Source: Opitutales bacterium (GTDB taxonomy: Bacteria; Verrucomicrobiota; Verrucomicrobiia; Opitutales; Intestinicryptomonadaceae). From it: a stretch of DNA of 35,074 nucleotides. The DNA is taken from NCBI GenBank assembly GCA_021641325.1, contig JAJXPD010000002.1, positions 723 through 35,796 on the forward strand, written 5' to 3'. The position numbers were made by a program, and so were the translations under genes. The notes below the pieces were generated by a model. It was not told the DNA's origin, did no database searches, and worked only from the letters and a program-made list of their open reading frames with translations. Below, piece by piece: positions 7,695 through 15,813 of the stretch; the stretch's first letter is position 1, and every line of letters starts with the position of its first letter.

Positions 7695-8965
7695 TGCTTA
7701 AAAATATATCGACTGCGGGGATTGCGGCCGCGCTCTTTTTGTGCGGCTGCGCGACTGAAAAATTCGGCGGGGTAAACTCCGCCGACTATGTGAAAAATTC
7801 GGGCTTCGAATCGGGGAAAGTTCTGCTCGACGAAAACGGCAGGGCGGTAAACGCGCACGGCGCGGGCTTCATTTTCGACGGCGGCAGATACTACATGTTC
7901 GGCGAGCACAAGCTCGGCGGCACGCTCGGCAACAAGGCTCTGGCGGGAGTCCACTGCTACTCGTCCGCCGACCTCTACAACTGGCGCGACGAAGGCCTTG
8001 CGCTGGAAATGTCGAAAGACCCCGAATCGCCGATTATCGTGGGGACTGTGCTTGAACGCCCGAAAGTTGTGTTCAACAAAAAGACGGGCAAGTACGTCAT
8101 GTTCGCGCACCTCGAAGAGCGCAAGGGCGCGACTGCGAAATCGCCGAAGCTTGAAGACATCTTGAAGGAAAGACCGAACTACCGCGCGGCGAAAATCGCA
8201 ATCGCGGTTTCCGACAAAGTCGAAGGCCCTTATAAATTCCTGCGGGCGTTGCGCCCGAATGCGGGAAAGTACCCCGTCGGCTGGGAGGGCAAGCTCAAAG
8301 CCGTCCGCACGCTGCTCGATTCAAAGCACCCGAACTGGGACGACCCCGACAAAGCCCTTTCGCTTTCAAGCCAAATCATGGACGGGCATATTTTCCTGCG
8401 CGACTTTCCCAACGGGCAGATGTCGCGCGACATGACGGTTTTTGTCGACGACGACGCCAAGGCATACCTCATCACCGCGTCCGAAGAAAACGCAACCCTC
8501 CATATCCACGAGCTTACCGACGACTACCTCGACTTCACGGGCAAATTCACGCGCGCGCTCGTCGGCGGGCTTAATGAAGCCCCCGCCGTATTCAAGAAAG
8601 ACGGCAAGTATTTCATGTTCACCTCTTACTGCACAGGCTGGGCGCCCAACCCCGGACGCCTCAGCGTGGCGGACTCCATGCTCGGCGAATGGAAGCAGGT
8701 CGGCAATCCCTGCCGCGGCGCGGGCCAGCCCGCCGACAGAACCTACCCCGAAGCAAAGGCGGACACAACTTTCCGCTCGCAAAGCACATACGTTATCCCC
8801 GTGGAGGGCAAAAAGGACGCGTTCATCTACGTCGGCGACAGGTGGCTGCCGAACGACGCAATCGACGGCCGCTACATTTTCCTCCCCGTCGAATGGGAAA
8901 ACGGACTGCCTGTCATAAGGTGGCATGCCTCGTGGGATTTGTCTTTCTTCGACAAGGCGCGTTAA
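7694..8965 (+). CDS. GH43-like glycoside hydrolase lipoprotein
   Basis: A 423-residue lipoprotein: signal peptide with LCGC lipobox (C19), then a five-bladed beta-propeller of GH43 type. Telling segments are VNAHGAGFIFDGGRYYMFGEHK-like residues (split at 52-73), ERPKVVFNKKTGKYVMFAH (121-139), SRDMTVFVDDDAKAY (244-258) and NEAPAVFKKDGKYFMFTSY (294-312). E295 is the likely general acid. The N-terminal blade has AHG where most GH43 enzymes carry the catalytic Asp. This resembles the exo-beta-1,3-galactanase-like subfamilies (GH43_24/34), known to lack that base. Galactan side chains are thus a plausible substrate (inference). It is translationally coupled to pssA, an odd partner. Confidence 0.82.
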   Translation: MLKNISTAGIAAALFLCGCATEKFGGVNSADYVKNSGFESGKVLLDENGRAVNAHGAGFIFDGGRYYMFGEHKLGGTLGNKALAGVHCYSSADLYNWRDEGLALEMSKDPESPIIVGTVLERPKVVFNKKTGKYVMFAHLEERKGATAKSPKLEDILKERPNYRAAKIAIAVSDKVEGPYKFLRALRPNAGKYPVGWEGKLKAVRTLLDSKHPNWDDPDKALSLSSQIMDGHIFLRDFPNGQMSRDMTVFVDDDAKAYLITASEENATLHIHELTDDYLDFTGKFTRALVGGLNEAPAVFKKDGKYFMFTSYCTGWAPNPGRLSVADSMLGEWKQVGNPCRGAGQPADRTYPEAKADTTFRSQSTYVIPVEGKKDAFIYVGDRWLPNDAIDGRYIFLPVEWENGLPVIRWHASWDLSFFDKAR

Positions 8966-9008
8966 GCGTCCGCAATTTTTGCCGATTCAAAAGCGAACAA
9001 GTTAAAAC

Positions 9009-9539
9009 ATGAAAAAAATATCAAAAAAGACATATTTCCTTTTGGCGGCAATTTCCACAATGCTGGGCGCGGCGGCGTGCCCAGCGGCAGAAAACCCCGC
9101 GGCGGCGTCAACGCCCGCGGCCACGGCGAAATCGGACGCAAAAACATTGGAGGACATCGCCGAAAAAGACTTCGAAAAGGCTCTTGCCGAAGCGAAAAAA
9201 GACGGCAAGGTTCTCATGCTCGAATTTACGGGGTCGCAGTGGTGCCCGCCCTGCAAAATGCTCCACAAATACGTGCTGAACACCGACAAGTTTTTGAAGC
9301 ACGCAAAGGACAAGCTCAAAGTTGTCGTTGCCGACTTCGAAAGGAACGGCAATCCGCGCGACGCCGCCAACGCCGCGCAATACGCAAAACTTGCCGACAC
9401 CTATGAGCTTACGGGCTTCCCGACGATAATTTTGATAAACCCGCAATCGGGCTATATCGAGAAAATCGTGGGATTCCAAATACAGTCGCCCGAAGAGATG
9501 ATTGCAAAGACTGAAGAGGTCGCAAAGGCGAAAAAGTAG
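9009..9539 (+). CDS. Exported thioredoxin-like protein
   Basis: A 176-residue exported thioredoxin-fold protein: N-terminal signal (about 1-28), Ala/Pro-rich linker, then the domain with VLMLEFTGSQWCPPCKM (CPPC at 79-82) and the cis-Pro loop TGFPTIILI. The group matches small thioredoxin_7/DUF255-like periplasmic reductases with a 'K.VLMLEFTGS.WC' start. The probable role is thiol-disulfide exchange or protection of exported proteins; direction and partner are unknown. It is separated from the GH43-like gene by 43 nt and ends in its own terminator (9566-9596). Confidence 0.87.
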   Translation: MKKISKKTYFLLAAISTMLGAAACPAAENPAAASTPAATAKSDAKTLEDIAEKDFEKALAEAKKDGKVLMLEFTGSQWCPPCKMLHKYVLNTDKFLKHAKDKLKVVVADFERNGNPRDAANAAQYAKLADTYELTGFPTIILINPQSGYIEKIVGFQIQSPEEMIAKTEEVAKAKK

Positions 9540-9565
9540 CGCGAAAAAAAACATTTCCAGACCTA

Positions 9566-9596
9566 AGCGGCGGGGCGAACAAGCCCGCCGCTTTTT
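9566..9596 (+). terminator. Terminator of the thioredoxin gene
   Basis: AGCGGCGGG (9566-9574) pairs perfectly with CCCGCCGCT (9584-9592), followed by TTTTT. Confidence 0.85.
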
Positions 9597-9620
9597 GCGC
9601 CCGCGCTGGGTGGGTGAATG

Positions 9621-9855
9621 AAGAATTAAGAATTGGGGTTTGCTTCGCAAAAGCTGGCAAACCCAATAGCCTCACTGGTGAAGCCGAAATTTTTATTAGC
9701 ATAAAGTTTTCGGATTCGCCTGCGGGGAGCGTGTTTTATTCCGCAGCTTTTATTGTAGCGCAGAACTCTTGCGCTTTTTACAAACACAGGAAACGTAGAA
9801 ATCAATAATGCTTTTCTTCTTGCGTTTATAATATACGCAAAAATTCATTCTTAAT
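9621..9855 (+). other. AT-rich island with serial hairpins, possible RNA or repeat element
   Basis: An AT-rich block in a GC-rich genome. It opens with a tandem heptamer AAGAATT (9621-9634). A 9-bp inverted repeat bounds it, ATTAAGAAT (9625-9633) and ATTCTTAAT (9847-9855). Inside are hairpins at 9636-9664 (8 bp GGGTTTGC, with a competing inner TTTGC/GCAAA pairing), 9684-9713 (6 bp, 2x2 internal loop, 5 bp, TAGC loop), 9720-9746 (6 bp), 9757-9775 (6 bp followed by a T run) and 9820-9840 (6 bp). I see no clear promoter. It could be a structured RNA, a miniature mobile element or a repeat family. Confidence 0.4.
9757..9780 (+). terminator. Terminator-like hairpin inside the AT-rich island
   Basis: AGCGCA (9757-9762) pairs with TGCGCT (9770-9775) over a 7-nt loop and runs into five T. 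If real, some RNA starting upstream within the island ends here. Confidence 0.35.
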
Positions 9856-9871
9856 CCCCGCCGCGCGGGCG

Positions 9872-9903
9872 CAAAAAAGCCCGATACGAGAACGTATCGG
9901 GCT
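9872..9903 (-). terminator. Terminator of the TPR/VWA operon
   Basis: AGCCCGATACG (9878-9888) pairs perfectly with CGTATCGGGCT (9893-9903) with an AGAA loop. On the minus strand it is followed by six T. It sits 14 nt past the stop of the VWA-like gene. Confidence 0.85.
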
Positions 9904-9917
9904 TTGCGTAAAATGTT

Positions 9918-11333
9918 TTATTCGTATTCTTTGACCGACTTCAAGCCTTTCAGGATTCGGCTTCGTCCGCCGTTATTGGCGTTTGTGAACTGGCGCACAA
10001 CTTTGTTTTCGGCGGGAGTCCATTCTTCCTTTGCGCCGCGGAACACAATCATGTTCACAACCGGCGGCTTCATCTTTTTGTCGAAGTAGACTTCCTTGAA
10101 GAGCTTGTTGTAGTATCTCATGATTCCGACGCGCCCGTAGGGCTTGAACTTCGCTTCGGGACGTGGAACTTTCACTGCCGGCGGAGACGGTTGGGGGCGA
10201 ACGTAGAACTTGTTTTCGTACATCGCCTTCGACGGAGTACCCGTGTAGAGAGGAACGCCTTTCTGGGCACGCTTTGCGTTTTCCTGTTTAATCCATTCGC
10301 GGGCTTTTTTGATGCCCTTCTGACGCGCGAGAGCATCGGCGGTTTCAAACTCCTGCTGTTTTTCGTCCGTCCAGCCCTGCTGTTTGCGCGCCTTTGCAAC
10401 TTGGTCTTCGTATTTTTCCATTGCGCGGCGGAAACGTTCGGTTTCGGCGTCCGTCCACGGCAGTTTGATTTTGTCGGGGTCAACCCAGCCCGTGGTCAGA
10501 ATGTAGATTGTATCCGCGCCCTGCTCCAACGCCGCCTGATATACGCGGTAGATGTTGGAAACGTAGGGGTTGTAGTACTGCGACGCGGGCGGCTGTTTGA
10601 GGAACTCGTATTTGAGTTTGTAGTAAGGCCCGCGAACCGCACTCACGCCCGTTTTGTTGAGGGCGACGTTAATCGGGTCAACCCAGTCGCACGCGATGCG
10701 TTTGTTGAACGCGGTTGCCGCAACGAGGTTTCCCTGGAAGAACTTGATTTGCGCGCCGTTGCTGATGTCGAACGCCATGAGGTTGAAGAGCATTGTGGAC
10801 GGCAGTGTGTTGACGAGCCTCTTGATGTCTTCGCGAATGACTTTGTAGGTGTCCAAACCACCGCGTTCGTCGGTCATGAGGTAGGGGCCAGCGTCGACGC
10901 AGATGAGGACTTTTTCCGTCTTGCTCTTGATGCCGCCGATTTCGACGGTCGGGACTGCGAGCTTCAAGCCGCCGGTCATTGCCTTGTCGGAAATTGTCGA
11001 GATGCCCGCACCCGTGGAAATCGACGCGGGGATTGTCACCTTGACTTCCGGCGCATTGACGTTCTGCGGGTTGGCAACCTGAATGCGCTTGTTCATTTTG
11101 CGCGACTTTTTCTGCTGTCTTTCGACGCGCACCCTGTGCTCTTTCTGCGCAACTTGGACTTTTTCGACGGGCGGCGGAGCGTCGAGACGCTGCTCGTCCT
11201 CGATAATCGACTGCGAAACGATGTAGCCGCTCAATCCGATAAGCAGCGATATTTGCAATACCGCGACCAGAATGAAAACTTGGTACAAAAGCCCGCGTTT
11301 TTCCTTTTTGGGTCTAAAATGATGGAGTTTCAT
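9918..11333 (-). CDS. Membrane-anchored VWA-like protein
   Basis: A 471-residue protein with a short basic N-terminus, one transmembrane helix (about 17-40), a charged Gln/Lys/Arg-rich linker (about 50-85) and an extracytoplasmic domain. Residues 140-285 resemble a von Willebrand A fold: VLICVDAGPY (first strand), MLFNLMAFD (second) and ADTIYILTTGWVDPD (later strand). The metal site is degenerate because DxSxS reads DAGPY. A Lys/Arg/Gln-rich helical stretch (about 290-350) and a basic C-terminus follow. N-in, C-out topology resembles TolR/ExbD, but the sequence does not. It is last in an operon with two TPR-type exported proteins, so a structural envelope role is likely. The function is unknown. 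Confidence 0.6.
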   Translation of the reverse strand: MKLHHFRPKKEKRGLLYQVFILVAVLQISLLIGLSGYIVSQSIIEDEQRLDAPPPVEKVQVAQKEHRVRVERQQKKSRKMNKRIQVANPQNVNAPEVKVTIPASISTGAGISTISDKAMTGGLKLAVPTVEIGGIKSKTEKVLICVDAGPYLMTDERGGLDTYKVIREDIKRLVNTLPSTMLFNLMAFDISNGAQIKFFQGNLVAATAFNKRIACDWVDPINVALNKTGVSAVRGPYYKLKYEFLKQPPASQYYNPYVSNIYRVYQAALEQGADTIYILTTGWVDPDKIKLPWTDAETERFRRAMEKYEDQVAKARKQQGWTDEKQQEFETADALARQKGIKKAREWIKQENAKRAQKGVPLYTGTPSKAMYENKFYVRPQPSPPAVKVPRPEAKFKPYGRVGIMRYYNKLFKEVYFDKKMKPPVVNMIVFRGAKEEWTPAENKVVRQFTNANNGGRSRILKGLKSVKEYE

Positions 11334-11354
11334 ATGGAGGGTGTTTGTTGTAAA

Positions 11355-12551
11355 TTATTCGTCGTCTTCGTCCTCGTCGTCTTCTGAAGCCGCAGCCTTC
11401 TTGGGCTTGCGCTCGATTTTTACGATTTCCTTTTGGCCTTTTGCCGTCAGCGCGTTGTCGGGGAACAACGCCTTCATTTGGGCGAAAATTTCGTTTGCGG
11501 CGAACTGTTTGCCGATTTTCTTGTACGCCATGCCCGTGTTGTAGAGCAGTTCGGGCATCCAAGAGCTTGTGAGAGAGCCGAACACGATGCCCTCGGCGTA
11601 TGCGTCGAGAACCGCGTTGTAGTCGGGCTTGTCCGCCTTGGCGGCGAGCATGCCCTGCGCCATTTTAAGAAGCGAGAATTCGGGCGATTTTGCGTCAATC
11701 GAAATCTGGTTGAGGTAGATTTCCGCCGACATTTTTTTGCCCATACTCAAATCGCAATAGACCATCCAGAGGGTTGCCTCGTTTTTCTGGGGGCTGTCCG
11801 CGGCGGTGAGTTTTGTATACAGCACGCCGCATTCCTGAACCGCCCCGCGGTTGCGAAGCTCGGAAAGTACGGAGAGCATGTCGGGAATCACCGCGGTGTA
11901 GTCTCCCGAAAACGGGATGTGTTCGAGGATTGCAAGCGCGCCCTTTTTGTCGCCCGATTTCGCCAGCGCCTCCGCGACGTTCAATGCCGACGACACAAGC
12001 GACGGCGCGACTTCGCCGAGTTTCAGCGCGTCCACAATCGAGACCGCCTCTTTCATGCGGTTTGCGTTCACGAGCGCGTTCAGGTACATTTCGAGGTATG
12101 AATTGCCCTTGAACGTTTCGTGGTTTATGGACATCAGGGGAATGAGGGGGTAGACGAAGGGGCGCATGTAGACGATTGCTTCGTCCCAATTTTCGCGCCC
12201 GATTGCGGAGCGGATTCTCAGCCAGTTGTTGTCGGGCTTTACCACAACTTTCAGCGACGACGGCTTCTTTTTGGAAACCGCGATGTCGCCGCCGCCTCCG
12301 ACAAACACGATGTCGGAATCGGTCGCGCTCTTGAACGCCGCCACGCTTTCGCTTTTTGTCTTTTCGTCGAAGAGCGTGACAGACGCCGCCTTGCCCTCGT
12401 AGTCGGCAAGGTAGGAACGGTCCTCGTTTTGGGTTGCGGCTTCGGCTGCCTCTGTTTTCTGCGCGGCGGGCGTTGCGGCTTGCTGTGCCGTCGCGGCGCA
12501 CGCTAAGATTGCAAGTGCCGCGGAAAATACCGTTGTTTTGGAAATCTTCAT
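11355..12551 (-). CDS. Exported TPR-like repeat protein, acidic tail
   Basis: A 398-residue exported protein: signal peptide (about 1-22, ending TAQ/A), then a short domain containing SDIVFVGGGGDIAVSKKKPS. A helical repeat region follows (about 110-370) with TPR/SEL1-like helix pairs such as ALNVAEALAKSGDKKGALAIL and LLYNTGMAYKKIGKQFAANE. The very acidic end is SEDDEDEDDE. I chose ATG 12551, which has AGGA nine bases upstream, over the in-frame TTG at 12560. It lies 11 nt after the large TPR gene and 21 nt before the VWA-like gene. The function is unknown; the operon suggests a periplasmic scaffold working with both neighbours. Confidence 0.7.
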   Translation of the reverse strand: MKISKTTVFSAALAILACAATAQQAATPAAQKTEAAEAATQNEDRSYLADYEGKAASVTLFDEKTKSESVAAFKSATDSDIVFVGGGGDIAVSKKKPSSLKVVVKPDNNWLRIRSAIGRENWDEAIVYMRPFVYPLIPLMSINHETFKGNSYLEMYLNALVNANRMKEAVSIVDALKLGEVAPSLVSSALNVAEALAKSGDKKGALAILEHIPFSGDYTAVIPDMLSVLSELRNRGAVQECGVLYTKLTAADSPQKNEATLWMVYCDLSMGKKMSAEIYLNQISIDAKSPEFSLLKMAQGMLAAKADKPDYNAVLDAYAEGIVFGSLTSSWMPELLYNTGMAYKKIGKQFAANEIFAQMKALFPDNALTAKGQKEIVKIERKPKKAAASEDDEDEDDE

Positions 12552-12562
12552 TTTCGTCAATC

Positions 12563-15500
12563 CTATAATGTTTTGCGGAATTGTTTAATTTCGGCGTAGT
12601 CGGGCGACTGCTCGTTGAGCTTGTTGTCGAGGAATTCGTCGCACAGTTCTTTCGCCTTTGCTATTTCGTTGCGGTTGGCGAGCAGCTGCGCGGCGGAAAG
12701 GAGAGCCTTGCCCGTCCATTTATAGCAGTTTGCGTAGCCCAGATAGCAGCGGTCGAAGTACATCAGCGCGGCATCGAGCTTCTTGTCGTGCTGGGCGATT
12801 GTTCCGAGCCTGTAAAGGGCTTCGGCGTAGGCTTCGCCGCGCCACGACGGAGATTTGAGAATCTGCTCGTAGCACTTTATCGCCGCGGCGCGCTTGCCGA
12901 GCTTTGTGAGAACTTCCGCCTTGCGCAAAACGGCCTCCGCCGCGCGCGGGTCGGACGGAAACTGGTCTTCGACTTCCTCGTAGAATTTGACGGCGTCCTC
13001 CCATTTGCCCTGCCCCTTTGCCGCGAAGCGTTGTTCGAGCTGGGCGGAGGCGAATAGCGCGTCGATGAGGTATTCGAACTCGTCGCGGTCTACCGCCTCT
13101 TTCAGAGCCTTGCGGGCGGGTTCTGCGCCGTATTTTTCGTTAACCTTGGAAATCCATACGAGCGTGCGCACCGACGCCTTCTTGATGTCGTCGTCGTTGA
13201 ACATTTTGTCGTCCTTGACGGGTTTGCCGATTGAATCCAAACCCATCATTAGGCGGTACGCCAAAGTGTCGTTCTTTGCCGCCTTTGCGCGTTTGAGCAT
13301 TTCGCCGAACACTTTTTCGGTGCCGCCCTTCGGGTACTTCGCGATTTGCGCGGTGTAGCGGTCGAGAAGTTTTTGGAGGACGGTTTTGTCGGTGTAGAGT
13401 TTTTCGTCGAAAGCCTTGTCGCGCTTGAATTTTTCGTAAAGGCGTTTGTCGATTTTGGGGTTGTCCTGAAAATAGCGGTAGCGTTTTGCGGGAACGGCAA
13501 CCATGTCTTGGAGGAGAGCCTTGTCGGCCATGAGTTTTTTGAGGAACTCGACGGTTGCGGCGAGCTTTACCTCGTTCTCCTTGTACATTCTGTCGTAGTC
13601 GAGAATCATTTTGTCCACGCCGTCGTCTGTCTTTGCCGCGCCGTACTTTTCTATTGCCGCGCCGTAGAGCGCGAGCGCGTCGGAAGCAAGACCGATGATT
13701 TCCAGCGCCTTAGCCTTGTTGAACGACGCCTCCGAGCAGATTCCCTTGGGGAATTTCGCAAGATAGGAGTCCATCAGCGCGATTTCGTCGTCGTATTTTT
13801 CGAGGTTGTGGAGCAGTTTTGCCGCCTGTGTGTAGGCGTTGTCGATAAAGCTTTGGTTCTTGGTGTATTTTTCCACGTTCATGTAGTGCTTCATCGCAAG
13901 CTCCACTTCCGCGTTGTTTGCGTAGATGTCGCCGAGGAAGAATTCCACTTCGCCGCGAAGCTGGCTGTTTGCGTAGCGGGCGATGAAGTCTTCGAGGGTA
14001 TCGCGCGCAACGTTGAAGTCGCCCGCGCCGAAGGCCGCAACGCCGCGGCGGTACATGCCGTCTTCGGCGTACATGCCGTTCGGGAAGTCGTCAATCATTC
14101 TCACTAGCACGCGCATGGCGTTCTTGAAGTCGCCCTTTGCGAGGTACGCTATACCCGACCAATAGAGGCAGCCCTCCGAAATTGCGGTGTCGGGGTTGTC
14201 TTTTGCGTATTTTTCGAAAGTCTTTGTGAGTTCGTCGTACTTCTGCATGTCGAGCCAAGTCTTGCCCATGAGGAAGATGAAGTCTTGCGAGTACGGCGGT
14301 TCGTCGGGATTTTCGGCGATGAATTTCTTTGCGAGCTGGAAGAATGCGGGGTAATCCTTCTTCTTCAAATAGTACTGGGCGATTTGCAGTTCGACCGCCT
14401 TGACGTATGTGCCGTCGGGATAATTCTTTACATATTCCTCGCACAGTTTGAACATGACGTCGCTCTTGCCGATTTTGAACGCGCCGACAATCGCCGCCAT
14501 GTAGAAGTCTTCAATGCTCTGGTGGTTGGGGTATGTTTTGAGCATCTGCCAGTACGACCAGAAGCTTTCGAAGTCGCGCTCGGTAAGCATATAGTTGCGG
14601 GCGTTGCGCGCCATGAGGTCGGCAGTATAGTCTTCGACGGGCGCCATTGCCGCGATGTACGCTTCGAGGGTCGCAACCTGAGCGGTAAGTTCCTGAACGG
14701 CGGGGCTGTCCGCCGACACGCGCTGGGCGCGTTCGAGCCGTTTCTGCGCCTTTTCGAGGAAGCGTTTGAGGTTGTTTACAATGGTATCGCGGCTAAGCAC
14801 CATATTGTAGAATACGGAGGCTTCGCTGAATTTCTCCTTTTTCACGAGGTCGTCGCCCGCGAGCAGTAGCGCGTAGTTGAGGGCGATGTCGCTTCGCGCG
14901 GGAGCGTCTATAACAAGATACGGGAAGTATTTTTTAACGGTTTCGTAGTCTTTTTGGGCGCACGCCGCCTGAATCAGACCCGACGCGGCGAAAACCTTGT
15001 CTTCTGGCAGAACCGCCGTGTTGAGCATTCTCTCGAACCATTTTTTGCCGGCTTTCCACTGGCGTTGGTTATAGAGGCTTGTGGCGATTTTCTTTACGAT
15101 TGCAAACTGCTCGTTGCGGTTGAGTTTATCGACATAGGGCTTGGAGAGCAGAATTTCGCGCGTGGAGACCGCCTTGTCGAACTGCCCGAGCATTTCGTAG
15201 CAAGACGCCTTTGTTTTGATTGCCGAATCGGCATACTGCCCCGTGGGGAATTCCTTTATGACCTTGTCGAAGCCCGCGATTGCCTTGTTCATGAGGTTTT
15301 TCGAGGGCGTGCCGTTGTATTCCTGCAAATAGCCGAACGCCTCGAAGTAATACATCTGCTCAAGCTCTTTTTTCAGATTCTGGTCGTCGGAATCCTTGAT
15401 GCGCTTGACGAGTTCGAGAATATAGGGGCGCGCCTCTATGTATTTCTTTTCGTCGACGAGCGCACTCGCCTCGTTTTTCAAGTCGGTCGTACCCATTTGG

Positions 15501-15592
15501 GCGACCTGTTGCGCCGAAGCCGCGCGTACCGACGCAAGCAATGCGAGCACCGCGACTGCCGCGCCTTTAAGTATTTGTCTGTTAAATATCAT
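12563..15592 (-). CDS. Large exported TPR protein
   Basis: A 1009-residue exported protein with a signal peptide (about 1-28, ending ASA). The remainder is almost entirely helical TPR repeats, for example ADSAIKTKASCYEMLGQFDKA, GCLYWSGIAYLAKGDFKNAM and AEALYRLGTIAQHDKKLDAA (shown in parts). The spacing resembles BamD/YbgF-like outer-membrane lipoprotein TPRs, but there is no lipobox. The start at 15592 opens directly into the signal peptide; the longer frame to 15682 adds a leader with no such feature. It is first in a three-gene minus operon. Comparable TPR genes in Verrucomicrobiota often precede ExbB/ExbD genes, which are absent here. Probable role: scaffold for an envelope complex (inference). 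Confidence 0.8.
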   Translation of the reverse strand: MIFNRQILKGAAVAVLALLASVRAASAQQVAQMGTTDLKNEASALVDEKKYIEARPYILELVKRIKDSDDQNLKKELEQMYYFEAFGYLQEYNGTPSKNLMNKAIAGFDKVIKEFPTGQYADSAIKTKASCYEMLGQFDKAVSTREILLSKPYVDKLNRNEQFAIVKKIATSLYNQRQWKAGKKWFERMLNTAVLPEDKVFAASGLIQAACAQKDYETVKKYFPYLVIDAPARSDIALNYALLLAGDDLVKKEKFSEASVFYNMVLSRDTIVNNLKRFLEKAQKRLERAQRVSADSPAVQELTAQVATLEAYIAAMAPVEDYTADLMARNARNYMLTERDFESFWSYWQMLKTYPNHQSIEDFYMAAIVGAFKIGKSDVMFKLCEEYVKNYPDGTYVKAVELQIAQYYLKKKDYPAFFQLAKKFIAENPDEPPYSQDFIFLMGKTWLDMQKYDELTKTFEKYAKDNPDTAISEGCLYWSGIAYLAKGDFKNAMRVLVRMIDDFPNGMYAEDGMYRRGVAAFGAGDFNVARDTLEDFIARYANSQLRGEVEFFLGDIYANNAEVELAMKHYMNVEKYTKNQSFIDNAYTQAAKLLHNLEKYDDEIALMDSYLAKFPKGICSEASFNKAKALEIIGLASDALALYGAAIEKYGAAKTDDGVDKMILDYDRMYKENEVKLAATVEFLKKLMADKALLQDMVAVPAKRYRYFQDNPKIDKRLYEKFKRDKAFDEKLYTDKTVLQKLLDRYTAQIAKYPKGGTEKVFGEMLKRAKAAKNDTLAYRLMMGLDSIGKPVKDDKMFNDDDIKKASVRTLVWISKVNEKYGAEPARKALKEAVDRDEFEYLIDALFASAQLEQRFAAKGQGKWEDAVKFYEEVEDQFPSDPRAAEAVLRKAEVLTKLGKRAAAIKCYEQILKSPSWRGEAYAEALYRLGTIAQHDKKLDAALMYFDRCYLGYANCYKWTGKALLSAAQLLANRNEIAKAKELCDEFLDNKLNEQSPDYAEIKQFRKTL

Positions 15593-15623
15593 GTGCCGTG
15601 TAATTAAAGTATGAAAACCGTTG

Positions 15624-15663
15624 TAGTAGCGTCGGAGTGTCCGAACACAAACCGCCGCTACTA
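15624..15663 (-). promoter_or_regulatory. Long hairpin in the leader of the TPR operon
   Basis: Arms 15624-15635 and 15652-15663 are complementary at 11 of 12 positions (TAGTAGCG core). The intervening bases hold a second GTGT/ACAC stem, giving a stacked structure 32-71 nt upstream of the TPR start. No T run follows, so it is more likely an operator or mRNA-stability element than a terminator. Confidence 0.4.
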
Positions 15664-15731
15664 TTTGCAAATGAAAATTCAATACGCTAAACTCTCAAAT
15701 TTCCAGCTTTTTTTTGCGTAATTTGCGTTCC

Positions 15732-15804
15732 GCGCCGACTTGGAGCAAAGTCGGGGCGCGCGGGAGGCGTTTTTTGGCTTTAAAAAAAATTTTTTTGGTC
15801 TAAA
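15732..15804 (+). promoter_or_regulatory. Upstream region of the CPBP gene: hairpin, A8T7 tract, weak promoter
   Basis: A hairpin CCGACTT/AAGTCGG (15735-15754, with outer GCGC pairing) is followed by T-rich sequence. Next come a possible -35 TTGGCT (15774-15779), an A8T7 tract (15783-15797, likely bent DNA) and a possible -10 TCTAAA (15799-15804) nine nt before the ATG. The 19-nt spacer is long. The hairpin may terminate or attenuate upstream transcription. Confidence 0.3.
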
Positions 15805-15813
15805 TTGCGCCCC

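Larger units (their letters stand above)
9540..9917. other. Intergenic interval between convergent units
   Basis: No credible coding region in 378 nt. It contains the thioredoxin terminator (9566-9596), a hairpin-dense AT-rich island (9621-9855) and the terminator of the VWA/TPR operon (9872-9903). The small open frame at 9614-9808 starts inside a heptamer repeat and lacks any recognisable domain. Confidence 0.6.
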
